This document shows, piece by piece, positions 34,150 to 46,600 of a DNA stretch of 64,000 bases. Positions within the stretch are counted from its first letter, which is position 1; every line of letters starts with the position of its first letter. A program made the translations under genes and the position numbers. The stretch is from Excoecaria cochinchinensis. Taxonomy: Eukaryota > Streptophyta > Magnoliopsida > Malpighiales > Euphorbiaceae. The notes under the pieces are model-generated. The model saw only the letters and a program-made list of their open reading frames with translations, ran no database searches and was not told the origin of the DNA. The stretch lies in assembly GCA_947683425.1 (NCBI GenBank), contig CANTUQ010000038.1, forward strand, positions 62,001 to 126,000, in the 5' to 3' direction.

Positions 34150-35180
34150 ATGGGGAAAGAATGGAAATGGTGAAGAATCGAAAAATTGGTCTGACAGTAA
34201 TGAACTTGCTTTTTAAATATTTTATACAAGAGAGTAAAAAAGGATGCAAATGGAACACCATCTTTTAAACCATCTAATTTGCAAGAAATGGATGACAAAT
34301 TATTTATAGTAGTGGGAGAGAGATATGGTGTAGAAAAGTTGAAGGGAAAATACAATCATTTTCGAATAAAGCATTGAGGGTAACTTATGATTCGAATTCA
34401 AACACTGTATTTGCTGTGGAAGACAATTATCAGATATTTTATAAGGTAAAGATATCAGTAATTTAATTTTTATTATTAATTTTTTACATTAAGATATATA
34501 TTACAGATATCAATACCTAAAATGTTATGTTTTTTAAATTGCAGAGGTACAAGAATTTCAAATCATTTAAGAAAAATGAGTGCAGGCATTACGACTTATT
34601 GGTCAAATTTTAGTAAATCTACTGCTACTAGACATCTGCACCATGTTTCTACACAACTACCTTCTACTTCAGATGACGAGTGCCAAATTGAAGAAGAACT
34701 CCTTCAAAGGGGCATTCATCATGTATCAGATGGTGAAAAAACTGATGCTTGTAGTTCAAAAGATAAGCGAGTTCTTACCAATTACATTTCTGGCTCTAAT
34801 AGAGCTAAGAAAGGATCCAAATTTGAAAAATTGGATTCATGTTTGGAAATGTGGGCATCTTGTTTAAGTGTTAGGGCGTAAAGGGAATTAGCAAAAGCCA
34901 AAAAATATAAATTGGAAAGCAATCAAGCTACAAGTGCTGAAGATGATCCATATAATATAGATGCATGTATGAATATTTTGGAAGAAATAGAAGATATTTC
35001 TAGTGTTGCGTATAACAAAGCATTGGAAACAATTGTCAATCCAGAATAGAGAAGCAAATTAATTTGGTGAAGCTATGGAAACATGTTATCAAAGCAAATA
35101 ATTTTGGTTTTTCTTATGAAATTGCAATGGTCGGAATCAGATTTTTGAAAGAAAGAAAAGCATGTGGTAAAAGAAAAGCA
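34150..35180 (+). pseudogene. Myb/SANT-like DNA-binding protein pseudogene
   Basis: Frame-broken pieces read NWSDSNELAF, then PSFKPSNLQEMDDKL and YGVEKLKGKYNHFRIKH. Together they match the Myb/SANT-like helical domain common in plant proteins and in companion proteins of PIF/Harbinger transposons. A Ser-rich linker (34576-34881) and a tail follow: KFEKLDSCLEMWASCLSVRA, a stop, then DPYNIDACMNILEEIEDI and ALETIVNPE. Several stops and frame changes are present, and a possible intron lies at 34446-34544. No Harbinger DDE transposase is seen nearby, so assignment to that superfamily is tentative; a decayed cellular gene is the alternative. Confidence 0.6.
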
Positions 35181-35782
35181 TCAAGAAACAATTTCTTTTT
35201 TTTCCTTTGATTTTTTTTTTTTTTTTTTGTGATTTTAGAGCTATTTTTTTAATATTATTTCTCAAATTTGAGAAATTGAAGAGAAAAATTATGGAAAACA
35301 CAAAATTGGCACAATTCTAAAGCTAATTTTGGAAATATGAGATTGAAAATTTCTTCATTAGAACTGCTTTCACGTTTATGATATAATATAAGCAGAATTT
35401 GGCTTTAATGTTTCCTTTTTCTAGTTTATGATTTTAGATATTTGAATAAATAGGGTTTGAAAAAGAATAATAACTTCTATTTGTTTTTTTATGTGGTTCA
35501 CGCTCTCAAATTTCTGTGTATTTCACTCTTTGGCTTAGTCAGCTATAGTAATGCCACATCACATTATTTGTGTTTATAAGGAGTGATTTTAACAAGTTTG
35601 GTGGTTTAATTGGGACAATAATGAGTATAAGAGGCGGCTTATCAATCGATTGCAAGTTGTAGGGACAATTAGTATATTAAAATTTTTAAAATAAAAATAT
35701 AAATATTTTTTCTTAATAATATATAATTTAATTTTTTAATTTAGAAATCATTTTTCATTTTTAATAAATGAACATGTTTTTC

Positions 35783-38700
35783 TAGGCCTGTAAAAATTTA
35801 CCCAAACCCAATAACCCGTCCAAAAAAAATTGACCCAAATCCAACCCAATTAAAAAATAATCCATTTCAACCCGCCCAAAAATAACCCTCCAAAAATTCA
35901 ACCCATTCGAGTCTCCAGACTTATGCCCAACTGGTTGCCCCCTTCTCATCTCTCACCCTGTTTCTCTGTTTGCCCCCTTCTCTCTCGCTCCCTCGATCGA
36001 TCGAAATCAACAGTTGATCATCATCTCGCCAGCCATCTCACCAACCATTCCTCTTCTGCCTCTCACCGGTTTGGGTTATTAGGTAAGTAAATCTTCCTTA
36101 CTTGTTCTTATCACATTCAGATTTATATTAGTATATATTTTTCTCTTCCTTTTAATGATGTCACAGACTGCTAATCAAATGCGTTTTACATTGGATAACT
36201 ATGTTGTTATTCTCCTTTTTGGGTGGACATATAAATATCTGGATCTTCTTTTACCTCTAAACATGTATTTGGGAATAGGCTTTTGTCATTTACTAAAGTC
36301 TGATATGTGTACATTGGGAATTTGTTGAAGTCTTTATGATATTAGTATTGTGTTTCCAATGGGACATTGGGAATTTTCTTCAGAATAGAAAGTTTAGATT
36401 GTGGAAAATGCTTTTTGATTTATAGGCTGAATATATGCTATTGTTTATATTGTTCTTGCAATAGTGGAAGTAATTGACTCACCATGACAAGGTTTGCCAT
36501 TTTGCAAATTAGAATAATTTTAGGATAAATAGTTATTGGAAATAGCTTTCCATTTTCATGTAATTTTTGAGGTAGACCTTCTAAAATGCATGATGATTAA
36601 ATGGTAGTGAACAGGATCTGATTTTTATGTCTGCTGATATGCTTAGTACTTCCACTTCCTTTATTAGGCATTATGAGATTTTAATAGTTCCAAATTATGG
36701 CTCAATGTTGTTCTTATAAAAAAAAAGTCAAATGCACTCTTTGCTTTGGTTGTAGTCTTAACTTCTATTTTCAAGGGATATATTGGATGTATTTATTTGT
36801 TATTATTATTCTTACAAAAACTAAAATAAATGTCTATTATTGTTTTTTCAAGCTTACTTTGAATTAACACCTTATTCTTTAACATGTTACTATCCCTGGT
36901 CTTGAAGCCTTTATTCTGTCATACTTAATCATGTTGTTTTTTCTTCAAGGTTATTTTTTGAATTATGTTTCGAGTATTTATACTCTATGTTATGGATGCT
37001 TCTTGGTATAAATTATTTGAAAGTTGCCGCAGCATTAGATTGTAACTAATTATTCCAAGAAATTCTCACTGTAAAAAAAAACTATATATTCTAAGAAATT
37101 CATGCCTTAAAATGCTAGTTAATTAAACTGAAAATAATAATGAAAAACAGTTTGTTCTATTATAAATTGAAATGGTTGATGATAAGGTGATTTAGAAGCC
37201 AACAGAAAAGGCCTCAATCTTTAACATTTAACAGTTAGAGGATAGTCATAAGCTTTTCAATTTACTAGCAGAACTTCTGCCGCAGAAGCTTGAAAAACAT
37301 TATCTTGTTTTACTTATTAGTACTAATTTTGGATCATTTCATAAACATAGTTAAAAATTTTAGCTTCAATTTAACTCATTATTAAATGCGTTCAACCAAA
37401 CTGAATACTCATGTCTTCCTTTCTGTTACTCAAAGAATGATTAACTCTAGCAAAGAAGATTGTTCACTCCTCAACACTACTCAATTCACACATGGGTTTA
37501 ATCAAATCAAGAGATTGGTTAATGAGAAGGTAATAAAAACTAGATAACCAAAAAATTGAATGTCTTTTTTTTTTCTCTTTAATTCAAATGAATACCTATT
37601 TCACAAATCACAATCAGACAATCCTGCTGCACTCTAATTCAAACATATAAACGGCAAGATTGTTGTACAAAAAATGAATTATGAATTGCCTATCAAAATT
37701 GAAAGATGTCCCACGAGATGGAATTCTACCTATGTGATGCTTGATAAAGCCCTCTTTTATCGGAAGGCTTTTTCAGATTTAGCCATTGTTGACTCAACAT
37801 ATATTTGGAATCCAACTGATGATCAGTGGAGTTTAGTTGAGAAAATATGTAATATATTGAAACCTTTTCAAAATATTACAGATATTTTTTCAGGAACTCG
37901 TTATCCCACCTCAAATTTGTACTTTTATAACGTTTTGAGAATTCATTTACTGTTGTTGGAAGGGAAAAGAAGTAAAGATCGGTATATTAAGGATATGACT
38001 ACATTGATGTTTGATAAGTTTGAGAAGTATTGGGACTGCTACAGCACCATTCTTTCCTTTGTTGTTATTCTAGAACCTCGTTATAAGTTGGATTTCATAA
38101 CATTTTCTTATAAAAAATTATTCAGAGATGAGATTACGGTTCAATATGAATGCAGAGAAATTAAGGATAAATTGTATGATCTTTTTGCATCATATGCAAT
38201 TAATAATCCAATTTCAGAGGCATCAACAGAAAGGAGGCCAAGTTTGGATGATGATCTCATGCAAGTGCGTCCCTTATCCTTAATTTTTATTTTTTTAGAA
38301 TAAAAGATTTGCATTCTTCCAGTAATATTTTGTATGACTTGTATAATAATTTTTATGTAGGAATTCAAAAGTCTTGGCAGTAGTTTTAAAGATAAATCTG
38401 AGTTAGATATATATTTAAATGATCCAAAACTGAGTAGAACTCCACAATTTGATGTGTTATCTTGGTGAAAGGACAATGAGACAAAATATCTCATTCTTTC
38501 TATAATGGTTAGAGATATTATGACAATTCCCATTACTACAGTTGCTTCAGAGTCAGCATTTGGTATGGGAGGAAGAATTCTCAACAAATAGAGGGCATCT
38601 ATGTTACCTGAAAATGCAGAGGTTTTGATTACCACTCGCAGTTGATTATTTGGATTTAAAGGTAAACTAAATGCATTTATTTCTTTGAACATGTGTATAT

Positions 38701-39302
38701 AGGTTATTTTGCTTATTCTTATAATATTATTTTATAGATATTTATTATTATTGCAACCGAGGAGGAGCCTCAAAATCACATTGGAAAAGATATTAAATTT
38801 TCAAAATCAAATCAAAGTGTGGAGTGATCATTAGTTAAAGTCGGAAAATAGATTAGCATATTATTTACTATTTGTATGTTTAATATTTTTGTAAGACTAA
38901 TTTTTTAAAATGAACATTTATTTACTATCTCTATATCCAACACTTTTGTTAGATTTATTTTTTAAAATGAACAATTATATAATAGTCATTTTAATATCCC
39001 GCTATTATATAGAGAAATATAATTCGTTAAAAAAATAAGTCAAATGAATCAACCCTCATATTAGTCCATGGGCCATCATTCGGCCCATTTGGGCCATCCG
39101 CCCATTTGGATCAACATTTTTATAGTAGTCATAGTATTCCGCTATTATATCGAAAAATATTTTTCATTAAAAAAATGAGTCAAATGGGTCGATCCAAACC
39201 CGTCCAACCCATTTGGATATTGACCCGTTTATGACTCATATATTTTTAGCCTATTTATGACCCAACCCAAATCCGTCCACCCCGCCCATTTTCCTACTTC
39301 TA
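35783..39302 (+). mobile_element. hAT-superfamily DNA transposon, 3.5 kb, TSD TGTTTTTC
   Basis: Perfect 8-bp target duplications TGTTTTTC at 35775-35782 and 39303-39310 bracket the element; 8 bp is the hAT signature length. The left end begins TAGGCCTGTAAAAATTTACC and the right end, reversed, begins TAGAAGTAGGAAAATGGGCG, a short imperfect terminal inverted repeat. Subterminal regions are rich in AACCCA/ACCCGTCC motifs. The interior carries the transposase remnant listed next; 36080-37640 holds no recognisable coding sequence. Confidence 0.88.
37674..38670 (+). pseudogene. hAT transposase (C-terminal two thirds), broken
   Basis: The open part at 37674-38303 includes CPTRWNSTYVMLDKAL and ILEPRYKLDFITF, typical of the RICESLEEPER/ZBED-like hAT transposase core. 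A GT after ...DDDLMQ (38264) and the acceptor ending at 38360 (TTTATGTAG) join to EFKSLGSSFKDKSELDIYL and the dimerisation domain (PITTVASESAF, RILNK). In-frame stops follow VLSW and RILNK. The N-terminal BED zinc finger and first part of the catalytic core are not found upstream. It cannot be active. Confidence 0.8.
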
Positions 39303-39310
39303 TGTTTTTC

Positions 39311-40090
39311 CATTTTCTGTTTTTGAAAAAAACTTTTCACTTATGGATGAATGAATGCATTTTTTAAATTTTTTACATAAAATAAATACTTCAATTTTAT
39401 AAAAAAATAGAATATAGAAAATAGAATATTATTTTCCATTTTCATAATTAACAATGAAATTCTCTAATTGTGCCACTTATATTGATAAGGTTCAAAACCA
39501 TTGGTACAGGCATAATGGAGAATCTTGAAGCTTTTTTCTCATAAGTTCATTTTTATTTTGTATTCAAATTATAATAACCTTTTATTAATTCTTTTTTTAA
39601 ATTATTTACATCAATATATATTTTTTATAAATAATAATAGTAGTAATAGCAGCAAATGAAGTATGTGTATGTGCACATATAATATTATATATGAGAAAAT
39701 ATATATATATATATATTATATGTTGGCGTACATACATATATAATTTACATCAAGGATTAAATTATACATTTAATGTTAATTTAATATAAAAATAATAACC
39801 ATTAGTAATTTTTTGCCAACTATTTATAATATTTTTTCTATCAGTCATTGATATCAACTATTGGCAACACCGATTATCAGGTAGTACGAACGGTTAAATT
39901 AAACGAGCTCTAAATTTTTGTATGATATATAATTTTCTTTAAATTAATAACTTTTGATAAAATATTTTTTAATTAATTGAATGTCAAATTATTTCTAAAT
40001 TTATTAAAAATATCAAATTACTTAGTACGATGATACATGGCACAATATAAAATAGAGTGTGAAAAATATTGTACATGATACACTATCCAT
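39311..40090. other. AT-rich intergenic DNA
   Basis: No gene supported. An (AT)n run occurs at about 39697-39720. Low-complexity AT-rich sequence otherwise. Confidence 0.6.
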
Positions 40091-42740
40091 TAGGAGTGTA
40101 CACGGTTTTGCATCTTTCTGTACCGAACCGAAATACCGAATAAAAATATTTAGAACCAAATTGTACCATTGACTTTTTTGACTAAAACTTAACCGAATTA
40201 TACTGTTGACTAAAACGAACTGAATTGTACTAGAACCGAACCGAACTGAGAACCATATTCAATCGTACCGAACTGTATTGAACTAAATTGGACCGAAAGA
40301 ACCGATATTTAATTATTATATATAATACTAGTAATTTATATATAAATATTATTTATAATTTCTATTATATAGTTGTTACATAAATTTAATTTCATAATTA
40401 TTTGTATTAAATATTTTAATGCACGAAATTAATATAATAAATAGTCAATAAATTAAAATAAATATTTTGATTATTAATAAGATAAATTTAATTATCATAT
40501 TTATATGAATGTGCAATTAAAATAATTTGTATTTAATTTAATTTACGTTTAGTATCACTCAACTATTACATAATTTTTCATTTTGTACAAATATTTATAT
40601 ACACACACAAATATAATTATTATATTAATGAAATTTTACTAATTAATATAATTAATTAGTATATAATCACCTTACTAATTAATTTCATTTACTTTTAATA
40701 TCACTCAACTAGTATTTATCTATTTTGATACAATACATATATAAGTAATTAAGTTGTAAGTTAATAATTTAATTATATATAATTAAATTTTACTAATTAA
40801 TATAACTATATAACTTATATAATCACCTTACTAATTAACTTCATTTATTCTTAGTATCACTCAACTAATACTCATATATTTTTTGCACAATACCTATATG
40901 AGTAATTGAGCATATAAATTAATAATATAATTAGATATAATTATTATATATAATAAAATTTACCAATTCAATTTATATAATTATATAAATATATAATCAC
41001 CTTACCAATTAATTTCATTTATTTTTAGTATCACTCAACTAGTTTTTATCTATTTTGGCACAATACTTATATGATTAATTGAGTTGTAAATTAATAATTT
41101 AATTACATATAACTAAATTTTACTAATTCGTATTTAATTTAATTTAATTTTAATGTCTCTCAACTATTATTTAATTTTTCTTTTTGTACAAATATTTATA
41201 TACACAATCAATTTATCAATTAATTTTATTTATTTTTAGTGCTACTTTTACATTCACCCTTATTCTTCTGCATTTATAGTTTCAGTTACAGCCCCCATTT
41301 TTGCCATTCCTTGATCGCCGCTTGTCACCAGAACGCTACTTGTCTTCTTTTCATTGAATGACAACTATTGGGTGAGTAAAAGGTGATTATTAACTAGAAA
41401 TTAAGGCGAATTTCGTAGGGGGGGACAGATTTGGGGATTTAGGGATTTAGAATTTTAAGGTTAATTTTCTTAGGCTAAGAGATTAAATAAGTTAAAATCA
41501 ATATTTTATGCCATTAATTACTCATTTAAATTGCATAATTTCTGTATTTCGTGGATTAATGATGAAAATAGTTCTTTAACTCAGTAGAAGAAAAAAGAGA
41601 AAGGAAATGAATTAAAAATTTAAGCTAATTTCAGTGAAATACTTTGAGAGGATTAAGGTTATTTTGATGTAAATCAAAATTTGCAACCACTACATTTATT
41701 TTTCCTTATTACTGTTATAATTATTGAGATAAGAGTTATGACATGATATAAAGTTTTGATATAGCTTACTTAAATTGTTTCTCCTGTCGATATTTTAAGT
41801 TCCAGAAGTCCTGTATATTTGGCTCAACTGTATTGTTTGTTATGATTTCTGTAAATAAAATAACTACAGAACTAAAGTAAACCAACTAGTGGACAGAAAT
41901 TAATTGACATATTTGTCCTCCATTTGGTAGAACAAAATTATATGTTGTTGTTCAGTTTCTACCTTACTATTTGCCATTTGACATATTTGCTTGTCTTGCA
42001 GTGTTTTGAAGTGAAATACTTCTGTGACCACTTTCACGACTGCTACTTTTACTGGTATGGACAAGTTTTTGCGATGAAAATAATTTTTTTGCTGAATCAA
42101 ATTATTTTTGCTGTTTAATAGAGAGAATATATGGGTTAACGGCTGCATTTAAGGGAAAATTGCAAAATAAATTTCTTCGGGATTGTGAAAACATTTAAGG
42201 AAAAATTGCAAAAAAAATTCAGATTAAAAAGAGTTAGCGGCCGCATCTAAAAGTAAGGATAAATTACACATAAATTTGTATTTTGTGGGATCCGTTAATA
42301 GTACGTCATTAGTTAGTTGAAAATTTGATCAATAAACTTGTACATAAAGTTTAATTAGGATGATTATTAGGGATGAATTATCATTTAATTTTATTGAATA
42401 TGAGGGTTTTAGAAAATTTATTGAAACAATTTATCCTGAATTTAAAATTCCGTCTAACTAGAAAATGTTGTTATATTTTCATGAAAAAAAGGGATAAATT
42501 GAAAGATTTTCTTAAAATTGAATATAAAATTATATGTATTTGTTGAGATATTTAATTATATTTGTATGTATTATTGTGTATATTTATATTGTAAATTTTT
42601 AAAAATATTAAATTGTCCGAAATACCGTATTATATTGTTTTGTTTTATTTTGTACCGAAAAATCGAACTGAACTGTACCGAAAATTATAAAAATGGTATC
42701 AAATTGTACCGAAATTTATAAAAATCGAAATTTCAATACA
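40091..42740 (+). mobile_element. AT-rich non-autonomous element, copy B
   Basis: It starts TAGGAGTGTACACGGTTTTG, then TGTACCGAACCGAAATACCG and an ACCGAA cluster to about 40310. AT-rich tandem repeats follow to about 41250, then a middle part of different sequence. From about 42235 (GGCCGCATCTAAAAGTAAGG) homology to copy A resumes, ending in ACCGAA motifs near 42720. The TAGGAGTG start is hAT-like, but I found no matching inverted right end or 8-bp duplication. A long decayed element or a composite repeat are both possible. No protein is encoded. Confidence 0.6.
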
Positions 42741-42773
42741 ATAATAAAATTTGTAAATGAGTGAACTTTATAC

Positions 42774-43454
42774 TAGGAGTGAGCAAAAAAACCGATAGAC
42801 TCGGTTAACCGAAAAAAAAATCGAAACCGAACCGATGTACTGGTTAACCGATTGTGATGGACTGGTTAATGGTTAGTATTTTGAAAAAACCGATATTAAT
42901 GGACTGATTAATGGTTTTTGACTCATGTAACTAGTTAACCGAACCGAAACGAATTTTTAGTTAATTTATTAATTTATTAATAATTTATAATAATTTATCC
43001 TAATTAAATGTGATCATGTATTTTTTTTTATTATACTAATTATTTTAAAGTTTTTAAGTTTTTTTAATTGGCTATTAGTAAGTATAACAATTTATCTAAT
43101 TAAAAGTGATTATGGACCAGTTAATATATTTACTTATTAAATATTAATTTTTAAAAACAAATTTGTTTATATCTACCAAATATTTTTATTTTAACAACAA
43201 TAATATTATATTATAGTGAAAAAATTTTAATTTTTAAGTATTTTGAACATTTTAACTTTATTTATGAATATATTTATAATTAAAGTGATTAATCGAAAAA
43301 TATTGGGTAACCGATCCGAAAATTCAAAACCGATGAACTGATTAACCGATGATAATAAATTGATTAATGGACTGAAATTCCAAAAAACCGATATTAATCG
43401 ACTGATTAATCGACTGAGACACATAGACCAGTTAACCGAACATGTTGACTCCTA
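42774..43454. mobile_element. hAT-type MITE, 681 bp, in the MPP-beta promoter
   Basis: The left end TAGGAGTGAGCAAAAAAACC and the right end, reversed, TAGGAGTCAACATGTTCGGT form terminal inverted repeats. The flanks are CTTTATAC (42766-42773) and CTTTTTAC (43455-43462), an 8-bp duplication with one mismatch. It is internally AT-rich with subterminal GGTTAACCGA motifs, and no coding capacity. The right end lies 222 bp before the MPP-beta start codon. A related fragment lies at 7522-7720. Confidence 0.85.
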
Positions 43455-43676
43455 CTTTTTACACCCTACGTCCATCCATACTGATTCAAGTAAGTTGGAC
43501 GAAACGACGGCGTTTCCTAAAATAGAACATCACATTTAAACTGAACGCTGCCTCCTTCGCCCACCTCTCATCGTATTTACTTTAACAAAGCTATATCTAC
43601 TCTTCGTCTCTACCCATCTCTTTGGCCCCCTTCGCCAAACCCTAGACTGAAGAAGACCCGACCCCTCGATCCAACC
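43455..43676 (+). promoter_or_regulatory. MPP-beta proximal promoter and 5' UTR with telo box
   Basis: AAACCCTAG (telo box) lies at 43637-43645, 31 bp before the ATG. ACGACGGCGTTTCC near 43505 is another GC-rich element. No clear TATA box is seen. The MITE supplies everything upstream of 43455. Confidence 0.55.
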
Positions 43677-46600
43677 ATGGCGTTGAAGCATCTCCTCGCT
43701 CTAGCCCGCCGGTCTCACAGACCTCCGGTCTCAGCACTCTCCGCCGTCCGATTGTCGTCTACGTCCGCCGCGGCCTCCACACTCACTGAATCCTCGCCGT
43801 CTTCTCCCCCGGCCCCACCTCCACCAAACGCCATGATCTACGACCGTCTTGCCGAATCAGTCAAATCTAAGCTCAAACAGCTCGAGAATCCCGACCCGAG
43901 GTTCCTCAAGTACGGGTCGCCCCACCCGACTCTCACTTCCCACACCCAAATCCTCTCCGCCCCGGAAACTCGCGTCACCACTCTCCCTAACGGCCTCCGC
44001 GTGGCAACAGAATCCACCCTGGCCTCGAAGACCGCGACTGTCGGAGTTTGGATCGACGCTGGGTCCCGCTTTGAGGCTGATGATACTAACGGAACGGCGC
44101 ATTTCTTGGAGCACATGATTTTCAAGGGGACAGAGAGAAGGAGTGCGAGTAAGCTTGAGGAGGAGATCGAGAACATGGGTGGCCATTTGAATGCTTACAC
44201 AAGTAGGGAACAGACTACTTATTATGCCAAAGTTATGGACAAAGATGTAAATCAGGCGTTGGATATTTTGGCTGATATATTGCAGAATTCTAAGTTCGAG
44301 GATATTCGGATTAATCGTGAGAGAGATGTAATTTTGAGGGAAATGCAAGAGGTAATTGGGTGTTTTATGTTTATTTTTTTCTTGTTTTGCTTAATTTCAC
44401 AGTAATTATTTTTATTGGGCTACATTGTTGCATATTTGTTTTCTTCGGTTGCAATTGATAAAGATGTATTCTTTAGTTTTAGGTCTACGGGTTATGGACT
44501 TTGAAAGGGATCTTTCTATTCCTTTAACCGGTTTATTGCAAATTATTATGTGGCAGCTGGGGGTGTTTGGTAAACGTAGCAACTTTTTGTTTCTATTGTT
44601 TTGTGAATATATAGTGTCTTGGTGTAATGATTGAAGTTGTTTTACTGTTATTCTTAACACTATTGGTGTATGCTGATTGATTGAGATATATAATGGTATT
44701 TTTTACCTTCTTTGCTAGTTTTTTGTGGTGCTATAACACATCACATTTGGAATTTCTGTGTACGAATTTTGCAGTTGGTTTTTGAAACAACTATGGGGAT
44801 CTCTCTCTCTCTCTCTCTCTCTTTAAATATGCTCGAGTTAAATTTAGTGGATTAGGATGAGCATGATTGTTGTTTGATGAGAGTCTACAACTTGAGGTTT
44901 TTATTTCTTTGGTCATATACAGCTTCAGGTTATCAGTTTGTAAAGTTTCAACATTTTAATGTGCCTGATCTGTAGCTTTTCAGATTTACATTTTTTTTTC
45001 TGAATACCAAAGTTATCTCATGGAACTTTTGTAGGTTGAGGGACAAACTGAGGAGGTTATCTTCGACCATTTGCATGCAACTGCATTCCAGTACACTCCC
45101 CTGGGTAGAACTATTCTTGGACCGGCTAAAAATGTCAAGTCGATCACCAGGGACCATCTTAAAAGTTATATTCAAACACACTACACAGCTCCCAGAATGG
45201 TAATAGGAAGCTAATGAGGTTTTTTCTATTTATGTAGTGATCTAACTAAAATTGCTCGATGCCAATATGTCATCAATTCTTTTTTGTTTATCCCATTGCT
45301 TTTGAAACTCTTACAATCAATGTTTCTTGGGAACTTCATTGCAGGTTATTGTTGCTTCTGGAGCTGTTAAGCATGAAGAAGTTGTTGAGCAAGTTAAGAA
45401 GTTGTTTACTAAGTTGTCGTCTGAGCCAACCACTGCTTCTCAGCTTGTTGCAAAAGAACCAGCATTTTTTACTGGTTCTGAGGTGGGAAGATATGAACTG
45501 AATATCTATTACATCTTTCGCATGACTTCCATACTTTTGCTAAATTACTCTTTTCATTTATTCTGGTCGCATTTCAGGTTAGGATAATCGATGATGATGT
45601 TCCTTTGGCACAATTTGCGGTTGCCTTCGAAGGAGCATCCTGGACTGATCCAGATTCTATTGCTCTAATGGTCATGCAGGCCATGTTGGGTTCATGGAGT
45701 AAAAGTGCTGGAGGTGGAAAACACATGGGGTAAGCACCGTATCTACCACTTGATCAGGTTTATTCAAAGATCACCCACTGTAAGAGAGGGCCTTTAATAT
45801 AATGAATGCATGAGACTGTGTATGAGATATTATTGGAGAGGGAACCTGCTATAAGCACAATTTAAACCCAAGTGTGATCCACCCATACAAAGACTCGAAA
45901 GTAAACCCACTATTGCGGATTAATTTTCAACACTTGTTACCTTTTAACCTATGAACTTTGACTAGGGAGATCTGGCATAAGAACTCTCTTCTTTTTAGCA
46001 TGTGTTTGACTTAAATTGCAACTGTTAAACAGTTCTGAGCTGGCACAAAGGGTTGGGATCAATGAAATAGCTGAAAGCATGATGGCCTTTAATACCAACT
46101 ATAAAGACACTGGCCTCTTTGGCGTTTATGCTGTTGCTAAGGTGAGACTACTGCCTGGTTTTCATATCTTCACTATTTTTGAAGAATAATCCTCATTTGA
46201 ATGACCTGAAATGTATGATCTAGTATCTTTAATATGAAGAGCTCTCAGTAGTGCAAGGAAGGGGAAAAAAGACTATTTTGGTGTTGAACTAAGTTTTGTT
46301 GTGAAATGAAAAAGTATTTGTGTTTTGGTGGAAGAAAAATGTTGGTTAGGCAGTATCCAGTAGTCAAATAATGAACTAACGTCAATCAGGAATGTGAACT
46401 TTCCTATAAGCAATTTCACTATTAGTAATATATAATTTTAGCATAGTTCTTTGAATTATGAGACTGGTAGAAGCATTGGTGAGATTATCAATACTATTGT
46501 TGAATATTGTTAGTCAGCTATGTTGAATATTGTTAGTTTGGTTGTGTACATTAGCTGTTATGTTGACAATGGTAGATATTAGCTGTAGGAGCAGATTTAG

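Noticed and set aside
32850..39440. An outer MULE- or Harbinger-like element enclosing the Myb pseudogene and hAT
   Set aside because: Only loosely similar AT-rich phrases at both sides; no defined termini or target duplication.
40091..42740. Copy B as a complete hAT transposon starting TAGGAGTGTAC
   Set aside because: No inverted right terminus and no 8-bp duplication of CTATCCAT could be found.
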